The notes beneath the pieces are model-generated. The model saw nothing but the letters and a program-made list of their open reading frames with translations, was not told the DNA's origin and did not search any database. From Tetrahymena elliotti 4EA (Eukaryota; Ciliophora; Oligohymenophorea; Hymenostomatida; Tetrahymenidae), in assembly GCA_000231825.2 (NCBI GenBank), contig JH720298.1, positions 1,518,814 through 1,582,813 of the forward strand: a stretch of DNA of 64,000 nucleotides, written 5' to 3'. How positions within the stretch are numbered: the stretch's first letter is position 1; each line of letters begins with the position of its first letter. Positions 12,804-25,000 of the stretch are shown one piece after another. Position numbers and translations under genes: made by a program.

Positions 12804-13456
12804 TCAATAAGGATATTGTTCTAATTCTTTTGAGAGCTACTCTAAGTAAGAAGGGACTTGCTCAAGCATTAACTTGTTATTAGCAGCAACATCAAACCTA
12901 GATATGTTTTAGCACAAAATCCATGTCAATTTGGATTTGTTTTCATTTAGCTTTTCAACAATCGTTGAATTTAAGATATACTTAGTCACAGTTCTTTCTT
13001 TTTCTATGACAGCTGTAGGATGGTCTACAGAGGTGCTAGTAAAGTAGGCCAAATCATTACTGATTTGCTTTATTTCAGCAAAAATCATGTCAGTGTAAGC
13101 TTTAGTTTTGCAGTGATGAAGTTCGAATCTGACATTTTTGTCAACAATTACCCACTCTTCAAGAGCAGGAGTTATTTTTCTCAAGAAAGAAAGATCTTAA
13201 AGAGCTCTGATTATTTTTTCAAATGATGCATTTGATTCAGTAATGACCTTCACAGTAATCAATTCATTGGGTGAAGTTTCCTATTTTATTTATTTATTTA
13301 ATAATATGTTAAATAAGTCTAAATATGTACCAAAAATAGAGTGGTAGATTTGTCAGTCTTTTTGTATTCTTTGAAATCTTTCTAAGCATCTTTGAAGTAA
13401 TGTTCTGTCTGGTTTAGTTTATTAGATAATAAATCAAATGTGATATTTTAGGCCAT
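12804..13456 (-). CDS. Small protein of 200 residues, possibly START-like lipid-binding
   Basis: Two exons (13331-13456 and 12804-13280) joined by a 50-nt GTACAT...ATAG intron; the phases close to 200 residues and TGA. The protein is soluble, with no signal peptide or membrane segment. After a helical N-terminus (LNQTEHYFKDAQKDFKEYKK) the middle and C-terminal parts alternate hydrophobic strands (ITPALEEWVIVDKNVRFELH, SKLTWILCQNISRF) and end in a long amphipathic helix (MLEQVPSYLEQLSKELEQ). This layout recalls START/SRPBCC helix-grip proteins, but no diagnostic motif is present, so the assignment is a guess. The gene model is well supported by codon use and clean splicing. Confidence 0.7.
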
Positions 13457-15069
13457 TTTAAATTTTGGTTTATTTGTTATTTTTGTTTTGTTTTTTTGTT
13501 TTAGATTTAAATTGTTTATGGATTTGTTAGGATCAAGAGTTGAGATAATTTAAATGAGTAAATTCTATCCAATTCTTTTAATTAATTTTCTATTAAAAAT
13601 AAAGAGGAGCTTTTTTCACCTGAAATCGAATTTTTTAGCTTGTAATTAAAGTTTAGAGTCTTAATAAATTCTGAACAAATAAATTATGAATTAATTATGA
13701 CCAAAAGATTTCTTTCTATTCATTTTTGAATTTAAGAAATTTAAAATCAAAAAATATATCAATAGAAAATTGTTTTTCTTTTACAGCAAATAAATAAATA
13801 AATAAATATCATTCCTGAATTCTTTATTTTCTTTGAGTAACATATTTCTTCTTGTTCTAATAAATCTCTCTTAATTAAGTAAAAGCACTATTTTGTTTTG
13901 AATTTACTTTTTTTTCTATAAACATAACAAATCTATTCTCACAAATTAAATTGTTTTAAAATCAATCTTGATGATAATTCTATCTTAAAAATTATTTCTA
14001 GTTGATAAAAAATTTTAAATTATTATTATAGTGATGCAAGAATATTAAATTAAATATTTAACCAATTTTTTATTGTTTCTCAATTATTTATTTAAGTAAT
14101 AGAAAATAAAAAAACAAAACAATAATTTGAAATAAAATTATTATCTATCAAAATAATTTTTTATTGTTTTATAATCTAATAATTCACTTTAATAAAGTGA
14201 GTAAAATCATAAATTTCTACTAATTTTGTGCAGCTTTTAAAAAGCTTAATCCTATTTTTAGATCATAATTTTCTAAAGAAATTAATAGCCTTTTTTTTAT
14301 TTAGAACTTAACTTCTTAACAAGTAAAAATAGTTTAACCATTTCTATTTAGAAATTATAAATCAATCTGTTTTTAGTATTTGTAGTATTAACAAGCAAAT
14401 GAATCTCTGATAAAATTGTTATTTATATCATTTTATAATTATTAAATGTATTTAAAATTTGCAAATTTTTTACTTTGCTTCTCGCAAACAAAATAAAAGA
14501 CCAAAATCAATCAAATAAAGGGATTTATAGATGGAATTATTAATAATGAGATACAATTCCATCAGTATTAAATAAAAAATCTAAATCTGAAATAAAATTA
14601 TTCAATTTAAATTATTGATTCTGAAAAGAATTTATTGAAACTCTTAAACATTAATTTTAACTGAAAAAAGATGTAATTGAGTTACATCAAATCTATTCGT
14701 TAAATTCTGAGTATTTATATGTTGAGTGAGTAAATTAATTAATAGTTAATTTTAGATGGTTTGAAAATTGTTTGTCTTTGAATGAATTTTTGGTTTGTTT
14801 GATTGTTTATTTGTTAGATTGTTTGTTTGTTTATTGCTTTGATTGAATAAAAATTAATAATAATGAAAAGTAAAATTTGATGATAGAGAATAATCAATCA
14901 GAAATTAGAATGGTTATTATAAATTAAAATACTTAATTAAAAGCTAACTAAATTCCAATTAGAAAACTTTATTGTATCTCAATTATTTTATTTACAAAGT
15001 AGACTAACAAAGGATTAAGGCCTACTAAATATATATTTTAATAATTGACAATCAGGTTTTTTGTTAGAG
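13457..15069. other. Divergent intergenic region
   Basis: AT-rich with short A/T runs and (TTTG)n-like stretches near 14790-14840. It should contain the promoters of the flanking divergent genes. No other feature seen. Confidence 0.5.
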
Positions 15070-18000
15070 ATGAAAGGTGGTTTCATTAAGCCAGTGGCTA
15101 GCAAGCCTAAAAAAACTGTTCTTTTGAGGGATAATGATTTGAGGATGTTTGATAAAGAACCTAAAAAAGAAGATGTGTTAAACAAGGAATACTAAAAAAT
15201 GTAATAATTTATGCTTGTAAGTGGATAACCATAGCTGAACATTATGGAATCGAAAATAGTAGAGCTAGATGAGAAGATGAATGGTCATAGAAATGAAATG
15301 TCATTGGATGATGAACTCGAACTCAGAAAAATAATGATGAAATAATCAAAAGTTTAAAAGATGATTAGCAATTATTATGAAAATTACTTGAGTTATTAAA
15401 TACCAAGAGATCCTGAGTAGAGTGTGAAGACGAAGCTAAAGACTGTATCTCATTAAAACAAAGCAGAAATTTAGAATTTATTTAATCTCCATAACAAATT
15501 GAACCAATCTGTCTTTTAAGACTAAGAAAATACTTAACGCGAGTTTAAGTTTCCTCAAACAGTTCGATATTTTCCAAAAAAAGATGTTATAAGAAGTGAA
15601 TAAACATTAAATTAAAGCTAATAAATGATTATGGATAATAGTTAAATGCAAGATAATTAGCTTTAGGCAAGGTTTTCAAGGGTTAACAGCCAGCAGATTT
15701 AAAATATCAATGATGCTTAATACTAAAACGAAGATGATGAAATTGACGATGATGATGATGATTCTAGCATAGATGATGTGAACAATTCTAATAATGATCT
15801 TGATAAGAATGAAAAGAGTCCTAAAAGTTCTAAGAGCCATAGAAGTGTAAGAAGCAATTTCGATAAAGTTTCTAGGTATTCTATGTCCTCTAGAGTCTCA
15901 AAGGGAAGAAATCCAAATGCAACAGGATGGGAATATGACAGTTTAAACGAATATGATATTGAAGACATTCCAAAGCTTTTAGAAAAAGTAATAAAAGCAA
16001 ATTGATATTAAGAAAATAGAAAGAAAGAAATTAATATTCTATTAAAATTTTAATCAAGGATAAAATAGAAGTAGCAACACCCATTTTAGAGCCAAAGACT
16101 TAAGAGGAGACAAAATAGGAAGAAGCCTAAAAAGATGGCAAAAAAGATAAGCCAAATGATAAAGAAAAAGATAAAGAGAATGAAAAAATTTAAAAGGAAG
16201 ATAATAACGTTATGTGGAAAGTAAGTAAAAAGAAAATATTGTTCATCTAACAAGAATTGTCAAATGATGAGTTTAATAAATTGAATATTCATGAAAAGGT
16301 TAGATATGTCACAGATGTTGATTTGTAATTTTATCGTGGTATTTATGTTTTACTTATTAATTCTTTATTAAACAGCATTTAAAAGTTCAGTTTTGCATAT
16401 GGCTAAGCAGGTACTATTCATCCTGAAAATTAGATTTAGTACCATAGAGATCTCACAAGTTAAGCAAGAGATATGTTATCAATTGACCCTGAAGTTAGAG
16501 GAGATTATTATGAATAAGATAGATAGGCTTTATTAGAAATAGAGGATATTTACATCGATATGAATAACATTACCTTCTAAGATGTTACAAACATAATCAG
16601 TGAGAGAGTCTCTGATTACTTCATTTAAAATTGTATTGATCCTAAATATTTAGCTGAAAACTATGATAAATTCTCTTACTTCCCTGAAAAAAGTAACACT
16701 GTGTTAGACAAGTAAGCTTAGAATTCATTATAATATCATTCACAAGCAAAAGCTAATTAAAATTTTAAAAGCTCAATATTTTAGTTAAACAATTAAGTTG
16801 AGTTATTTATTTTTTCATCAATTTTTGATTCCTTGAATTATTTTTGAGCATAAAGATATTTGCAGAATAGTGCTTTTAAGTTTTAGCTCTAGGAATTAAT
16901 TTGATCATAAAATTGAGAATAGTAAATCTGTTGATCATATAAAACTAACAAAATAAGAGATATCAGTCAGTCAATTTAGCTCTTTCAAAAATCAAAAACT
17001 TATTTTTAATAATAAACATACATTTATTAGTTTTTAACATTAGAAATATCCATTCTTAAATTTCTTTCTTTTGATCAAATAATTATTTAAATACGATTTT
17101 ATTATATCTCTATATAAATATCATTTTTTATTATTCATATCTCCTTCATTTTTAAGGATTTTTAATAATTATTTGAAATTAGAATGCAATATACTTAGTC
17201 GCTTTAGGATGTGAAGAAGTCTTAGTATTTAGAAATGAAAAGCTATTATCAGAAAATGAAAACTTGGGATAATAAAGATATGCAGATTAGTCATAGGGAT
17301 ATTATTAAGGAGACTAAGACTGTAACTGACTGGGTGTTAGAAGATTTGTTTCATATTAGAAAGGCTACGATGAACTCTTATGATTTAGATTTTGATCCTA
17401 AAGTCAATTAAATTTTTTAAACTTAGTTTTATCATAAATTTGAATAAAAATTGCTCATTTTGTTGCAAATAATTCTTTACAGATAGAATATTCCTTCATT
17501 CAAAGTTTAAAGAGATGTTTTTGGGAAACCACTTCAAAATGAGGAGTAGCAGAAGGCTGAGAGACTTAGAATAGAAAAGGAGAGAACTGAGCAAGAGAAA
17601 AAGTTCTTCAAGTTGTTTACTTCTGAGGAGAAACTTGTTGAGGATTTAAAAGACCTTCTTAAAAATGTAGGAAGAATTTCAAACTAATTCATAGATGGAA
17701 GATCAAAAGTTGAATTGCTTAAAGTATTTTTGGTAGATTATAATGAAATAGTTAAATATAAAACAGAATAATTAAATAGAGTTAAGAAAATAGAAGAATA
17801 AATTAATCAGATTAATAGTGAGTTCTCTTCAATTGAAGGTAAGACGCTTTATGAGAAATTGTTTGAGGCTAAAATTGGGCATCTAAAAGATTAAGAAAAT
17901 AATGAAGTTACTGATGCTTAAATATTAGATTAATTAGGATAATAAAGAGATAAATTAATGAAGGAAAGATAAAGCATTTTGTTGAATTCAGCTTAAATCT

Positions 18001-19364
18001 TTTCAATTGAAACAGAAAATGAAAAAAATAATTAAAATCCAAACAGCAAGTCAACATCTCCAAGAGATTTTTCATAAGATCCAAATAAAAATGGAAACAA
18101 TTTATTGACCACAAAGACAAGATAAATGAAAAACGCTAATAGATTAGTTAATACATTAAGTAATTAATCAGTGAGAAACAATAAAAATTCAAATAAAAAT
18201 GAAGATAATTTTAATTAAAGTGATTAATCTGAAGATCTTTCTATTCCTCTTTATAAAGCAGATTCATAATATTAACCTGGTATGTAATCTTTGACACCAT
18301 AGAAAGATAAATAATTTTCTAAGAGAGGTAATATAACTACACCAAATCGTAATATGAAAAAAGAAAGCTTATTGTCTCCAATATCGACTACAAAAAGTAG
18401 AAATGTAGAGGATTCTAGAAATGACTTCAATAGATAATCATATAATAAGTCATCTCAAAAGAGTCTTTTCAATCAATAGAATCAATCTAGAAATAGTCAT
18501 TACAAAAACAATAATGAGAGAGGAGATTCAAGATTAAGTAATAGATAAATTGAAGGTGATGGTTCCATGATTGATGATGAATAGAGAGATTAACTTGGAA
18601 TGCAAATGAGAAGAACCCCTGAAATGTTCCATAGACATGTAAATCATAGTAATACATTTGCAGAATTCACAGATGAAGATGATGGAAATCAGAATTAAGT
18701 TAAATAAATTAAATTATTTAAGAATGCAAGAACCTAAGAATCAGAGCAAAGAAATTTAAGTCTTAATAAATCTAGAACTGTTTCTTAAATTAATTCGAAA
18801 AATAATGACACAAACAAATAGCAAGCAAGAAGTAAGAGTCCTATGCTATCAAATTCTAAGTTGTTGAAACAAAGTTATTCTTAGTAATTTAGTGATTCAG
18901 ATCTATCTTAGACTAAATTAGATAGATATAAAAATCAATAAATGAATAATAACTCTAGCATCAAATATGTTCATCCTTTTGAATAATTTGATTCTTAATC
19001 TTACAGTTTTAATGAATCACTTTAAAATGAAGACACTAGTTTAAAAATCATTCAAAAAAACTTGAATTAAATCCTGAAAGAAAGTTTAGTTGTTAATTAA
19101 AATCAAGCAATTAAAAGACAAGAATCGTTTAATCATAAAACAAGATCAAAAAGTCCTCTACTAGCAAGCTCTAAAAAATTATAACCAAGTGTATCATAAA
19201 AATACTTTTAAGAATACTCAAATAATCAATCAATTTAACATGCTCCATCTAAAAGCCCCATTAAAGAAGTCTAAAGCAGCTTAGAAATGATTATAAATAA
19301 AAACTGGAAACAAGTATTCAAGACTGCCTCCTGTCGTAAAAATAAAAATGATAAAAAATTTTGA
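15070..19364 (+). CDS. Large low-complexity protein with coiled coils (1280 residues), unrecognised
   Basis: Three exons (15070-15987, 16059-16801, 17183-19364) close in phase: 306 codons, then a phase-2 junction. The second intron is 381 nt and was placed because the frame before it runs into TGA while the downstream exon begins in the complementary phase. N-terminal MKGGFIKPVASKPKKTVLL is basic. An acidic patch follows (about residues 220-235, ending in DDDDDD) and a Lys/Glu-rich stretch (about 320-350). The conserved-looking block RDLTSQARDMLSIDPEVRGD comes next, then predicted coiled coil (EEQQKAERLRIEKERTEQEK, NRVKKIEEQINQINSEFSS). The last about 450 residues are Ser/Asn/Gln-rich with repeated RSKSP and KSP sites, suggesting phosphorylation. 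No catalytic domain, signal peptide or membrane segment seen. A cytoskeletal or cortical scaffold is possible but not shown. Confidence 0.82.
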
Positions 19365-20054
19365 AAATAAAAAATAATAATTAAATTTAAAACAAGGTAA
19401 AAAATATCTTTTAATTATCTAGTTAAAAATTCTTAAAAAAATATATTTATTAATTCACTTCAAAAGAATAGATAATTAATTATGGCAAAAAGAAATAGTA
19501 AAAAAATAACACTTGTAAATATTCAAAAAATTTTCTGAAGAAAAATGGCTATTAGTTTTATTTAAGAAATTCTCAAAAATTTGATAAACCAGAGAAATGA
19601 GTTGTTTTATTGAAGATGATAGATAATAAGCCTCTTTATTTGATTGCTTAAAAGACTCACAAAAATTCTATTTAAATCCAAAATGGGAAATTAATTCAAT
19701 CTTTTCCCCAAATTAATAATTAGTTTATAAAGCTTAAATTAGTTAAAATATTAGTTTAACTACATAAAATAAATAAAAATAATTAATTAAAATTATATAA
19801 AATATATATCTAAACTACTTCATTTATTATTTATAAAAATTACATCAATGTAAATAAGCTAATTTTAATAATATAAATCAATTAGTTAATTCATTCTTTC
19901 TTTTTTTTAATATCTTTTTTATTTAAATATTTCAACCTGTTATTATTAAGCCATTCACCAAATAATGATGTTTGATTGACATTTATTTTTTAAAGGAAAT
20001 AATATTTGTTATTTATTAAATAAATGCTTAAAGTGAAATTGAGAAGAAATAGTT

Positions 20055-20122
<68 letters not shown>

Positions 20123-20616
20123 CAACCAACCAACCAACCAACCAACCAACCAACCAACCAACCAACCAACCAACCAACCAACCAACCAACCAACCAACCA
20201 AATAAAATGAAATGAAAGATTATTGAAAAAAGAAGGGGTGCATAAAAAAAGGAAAAATAGAGTGAATTATATATACACTTCGGCATAAAATATGAAGACA
20301 AAAGATTAATATAATGAAGGAAGATATTTTGATTTATTTATTATTTACATGATAGATTGTGATTATTAATATGATTAATAAATCTTTATATATGATTTAA
20401 TTAGTAAGTTTTAAATAGCCTTCTTATAAATTTATTATTAAGATTTAGTTATTATTTAGTTAATTAAATTTGTTTAAGTATTTGTTTGTATGTTTTAATA
20501 TATTTATGTTCTATGTTTAATTATTTCTTTTACATTGTATTTATTATTATTTTAATAATTCTTATCTTCAAACAATATTTCATTTTACTCATTTGTTAGA
20601 TGTTTAGTTAATTTAT
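19365..20616. other. Convergent intergenic region with tetranucleotide repeat
   Basis: Lies between two convergent stops. AT-rich; besides the repeat at 20055-20202 no feature is seen. Both flanking 3' UTRs must end here. Confidence 0.5.
20055..20202. repeat. Two-block tetranucleotide microsatellite, (TAAC)n then (CAAC)n
   Basis: About 16 perfect copies of TAAC (20055-20121) change abruptly into about 20 perfect copies of CAAC (to 20202). The units differ by one base, so the second block probably arose by expansion of a single point-mutated unit. The minus strand reads as repeating Gly-Trp-Leu-Val, which is an artefact and not a gene. Confidence 0.95.
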
Positions 20617-21890
20617 TCAACGTTATGTGTCATCTTCATCACCTGAAAATATTTCTAAAGATAAATTCAAGTGAGGTTCAGACATTCCTTTCTTAAGATT
20701 AGTTTCAATTTTATCTCTGAACTACTTCAAAGCTGACTAAACAGTGCGGAATTTCTTTTTGACAATTTCTTTATTATTTATATAAATAAAATGAATAAAA
20801 GGAATAAAAACCTTTATTGACAAATTGTTTATCATTTAATTCTAGAAAGCTAACAATTCAATAATAAAAATTTGTTAATTACATTTGAGAAGAGGAGTTA
20901 GATCGTATAATGCTCTATCTTCTGATTCCCCATACCAAGATTAAATGTAGATTCCGTTTTCTGGTTAAAGCTTAAAGTTTTCAGGAAGATTATCAATAAT
21001 AATTATTTTATTCAAATCTCTGCCAATTCTAGATAAGTCCTATTTTTTTTAATAAATTTTTTAACATATTTCTTAACAAAAAACCCAATAAATTACTTTA
21101 ATGTAAGAGTTTTGATATGATACTGTATGTTGGCGATACAATTTATATGAAATGGATTTTTTAGAATCAATGATGTCTAGAATAAAATCTGCATAGTCTT
21201 ATAAAGCAGCGGTGAAAATGATAATTTCATAATATTCAGACATTTCCTCTAAAAATGTTTCAGCATAAGGTCTAACCAAAAATTGACCACCATCATCGAG
21301 CTAAAATAAAAAAGAAAAGTTATTTTAGTTTTTAGATAAATTAAATAAATATTTACTTCTTAGTAATGAACTAGTGTTTCGTCTAGATCTATGACAAGAG
21401 TGTAGGGTTTTTTAGCTTAGTCTTTCAAATAAGGGGCATGAACAGTTCCTATTATGGAGCTTTCTTGATAAGAAGAGCTATTATTTTCTTCTTAGTCAGG
21501 CTTATTTTTAGTATTTGGATTCTTGTAACTCAAGTCATCTAGATCTTCTTCAACATTTTGTTGCTCTTATTGCTTCTAAGTATTATCAGATTATTATTAG
21601 ATTTCTTGTCTCTTTTAAGATGCTTAAGATTTATCATCTGGAATTTAAGATGAGTTTTATTATTTTTAACTGTCATCTTCAAAGTTCTGTTTATCTTGCT
21701 TTTATTTTTAGCTCTCAGCTTGCTTTTGATTTTGTTTAGCTTGATTTTATAATTAAGAATTCTAATTCTAGCTAGATTGCTAATTAGAAGACTTGCCATC
21801 AGATTCTTAAGATTAGAATTCTAACTCCAATTATTTCTAGATACTTTTTCTTTCCTAAACAAGTTAAAGTCTTGAAATCTCATCCTTCAT
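20617..21890 (-). CDS. CTD small phosphatase-like / NIF-type HAD phosphatase
   Basis: Haloacid-dehalogenase-fold protein phosphatase of the FCP/SCP (NLI-interacting factor) type, which removes phosphate from Ser residues such as those of the RNA polymerase II tail. Five exons (21357-21890, 21097-21300, 20883-21039, 20812-20841, 20617-20768) close in phase to 358 residues. The catalytic DLDETLV (DxDxT) lies at residues 168-174, split from the rest by intron 1. It is followed by GGQFLVRPYAETFLEEMSE, IIIFTAALQDYAD, DLSRIGRDLNKIIIIDNLPE and SWYGESEDRALYDLTPLLK, all standard FCP-homology blocks. The N-terminal about 150 residues are Gln/Ser-rich and probably disordered. Exon 4 is only 30 nt. The ATG follows an AT-rich leader, and the upstream gene's stop is just 122 bp away. 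Target unknown. Confidence 0.93.
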
Positions 21891-22012
21891 AAATTACACC
21901 TATTCATATTTTTTAATAAGTTATTTAAATCATCAAAATCTTATTATTAAATTTATTTTTGCGTTTAAAATTAATCAAACAGATTATTTATTTCTTTAGT
22001 TGAAAAAGAAAA

Positions 22013-25000
22013 TCAACAATTTGCAAAGATATCTTTTATGTGAATAAAATGGAGTTCAAAATGGAAATAAAAAAGTATTTATTTTTAATTATGATTTGTT
22101 TATTTTTCTTAGTTCTATTTGATCTAATAATTTAAGAATTAATTATATTTTACATTTTCGTTAGATAGCTTGGAACTGAAATCAAGAATTTGTTGGATTT
22201 GTAAGTTTGGGATGTTTTCTTGGATCTGGTAGAGATCTTCATAGAGTGTGTGAGAGTTTCTATTTTCTTCTTATAGTTCAATTTGACCTTCGATTCTGTT
22301 GATTTTTTGATGTAAATAAATTATTTGAATGAATAAATCAATTAATATAAACAAATGAATAAATCAATTAATATAAACAAATGAATAAATCAATTAATAT
22401 AAACAAATGAAAAAATCAAAGAATTATTTAATGAATGAATAATAAATAGATTACACAATTTGAATGAGAGGTTGCAAGATGTCATTGAACTTTTTCAAAA
22501 TAGAGATTTTATCCTAATTTTTAATTAGGAATCCCATTTTTCTCTTTTTGGTGCGCTCTTTGATGACATTGGTAATTCCTGATAGATCCAATTAGTCAAG
22601 TTGCTTTTCTCCTTGGTCTTTGAGATATTGGACTGCTTGTTCGAAGAGGATGAGAATCAATATAAAACTTGAATGAACATATTGGAATGAGTTCAAGATA
22701 TTTTAGAGGTTTTCATTCATGCTGACAGTACCTCTTACGGATTCTCTGAGTTACTTAATAACTACAATGTGTTCATAAATGATAATTTATATTAAGACTA
22801 TTTGCATGTTGATTGATCTTTGTATTTCTTTCATCTAGATCTTGCTGATGGGTAAACTCTTTAGTTATTGATTAATAATATATTTAAGTTTAAAAAAATT
22901 ATGAATGAATAAATGAAATTACTTGCAAAGAAGAGATTTCTTGCATGAGTTGATAATACTTAATTAAGTATTTTGCTTGGTAATCGAATTCCCTGTTTTG
23001 GAGCAATTCAAAAAGGCACTCTTCAACTTGTAATGAAATTGATAGAATTTATTTTAGCTTTTCTACTTCTATTTTAGGCACTTCTTATTGAGCAATAATA
23101 GCTTGTGTTTATTATTTATTTAACATGTTATTTTAAGATTTAGATGAAGAAGTGGAAGATATACTTTCATCATTAAGATTCAATTATTTAGTAGCATCTG
23201 TGATTCCTAAAATGATTTCTGCTTAATTTGCATTAACATTTTGTTAAATGTTTTAATTTTAGAATTATTACATTTAAAGGTTATTAATTTAGGCTAAATT
23301 TTATTTTGGTAAACCTTGTTGCTAGATATTATTTTATTACATGATCAAATTATTTTACAATAATTGCTATTGCAATTGTTGTTTTTGCTAGTTGGCTATT
23401 AGCAGCAATTAGCTTGCACTCGATTGCAATGCAGTTTGTCCTGAATTCATAGAATTAGGTTGAGATTTCAACTAATTTGCAAATATTTATTATTGATTTA
23501 ACAATTTTTATTGTTGTTAAGCTAATTTAGCCATTTCGCTATTATTATTTGGATTATTGAAATATTATTGTTGTTATTAAATATATTATAATTGTTAAAA
23601 TTATTGTTATTGTTATTATAATTAATATATCTATTGCTAGTTTTGCATTAAAGCAGAAGCTAGAGGCATATTATTGTTTTTAGATAAAAATTATTATTGT
23701 TATTATTGATACTATTATTGTAATTACTATTGTTGTAAAAGAAGTTGCTGTTGTTGTTGTTGTTACTATTCGATACTGACTTTTTGCTATTATTCTTCAT
23801 TTTCATTCTGGTATTGCTATTGACTGTATTGTACGTTAGGGGTTTAAATATAATTTTAGAATTCATCAAAATCGATAGGTTCTGTATTGTTGTTACTTTA
23901 GAAAGCATTCTAATTATTACTGAAAGGTTGGGGAATTTGTTATTGTTAATTTTATATTTGATTTAAATCATTCTAAGAAAATTCTTGTTCGGGTTGAAGT
24001 TAGTTGTTTGAAACATCTTGTTGATAGGCAGCTAACTTGTTTTGACTGAGGTTATTGCTGTTTCCTTCATTACTTTCATAGTCATCAACAACTTGATAAT
24101 CAACAGTAGGAAGACCTTAAGGTTATTGTTATAATGCATTAATTGGTGCTGATATTTAGTAATTAGAGATTTAATCTGGTAATTGATTTTGTTATTACTA
24201 TTGTTACAACCAGATTTATTAAATTTCATTTTCAATTTAGTTAGCAGACTCAAATAACATGTTAGCTTATTATTGTTGTTGCTTTAATATTTAATTAGGA
24301 GTCATTCCAAGTGCTCCTTATTATGAGTTGTTATTCAAAGCAGGTTATCCAATCTTACTTTGAAGAATCTATTCCATAATTTATTTTTATAAGCCTCCTC
24401 TATTCTAGCTGCTATTTGAATTGTTCTTTTTATTTTACTCCTTCATTAAATCAGATACTTTGTAGTGTTATCCTTAGTTAGTAGTTGTTGCCATAGGAAC
24501 ACTTTTATTTATTTTACGAGGTGTCTCATTTTCTTACAATTAAGCTAAATCAATTTATTATTAAAGTTACATCTACTGAATCTAATTTGTGTTTGGCAAT
24601 CCCTAAGAATGATATTGCTTTTATTACATTTGTTATTAATTGTTATTGTTGTTCATTAAGTATTGACTGTATTTTTCTCCAAGTTTTTCTTGAAGTAATT
24701 TCATCATCAATTTCTCTTGTTCCTATTTATTCTAAATATTATTAACAAGTTATCTGTTGCTCGATTAATTGTCTCTTGACAAGTTGTTTTATGAATTCAT
24801 TCCTCCAGAATTATTACAGTTGTTGTTTATGAGAAATTAATTTAGATTTTCTTAACTTAATTCATTCTAACTCTCATTGTAACTGTTCATGCTACTGCTG
24901 TTTGTATAAATATGGTGATTGTTGATGTTGTTATTTGTGTTATCTGTTAAGTTAGTCACTTAATTACTGCTAGTATTTTTACTATGAGGTAATTAATTAG

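Noticed and set aside
17400..17482. Possible intron (GTCAAT...TTACAG) in the 15070-19364 gene
   Set aside because: Removing it would put the downstream exon out of frame; the region reads through without TGA, so it was kept as coding.
20110..20301. 63-residue minus-strand ORF of repeating Gly-Trp-Leu-Val
   Set aside because: It is simply the tetranucleotide repeat read in one frame.
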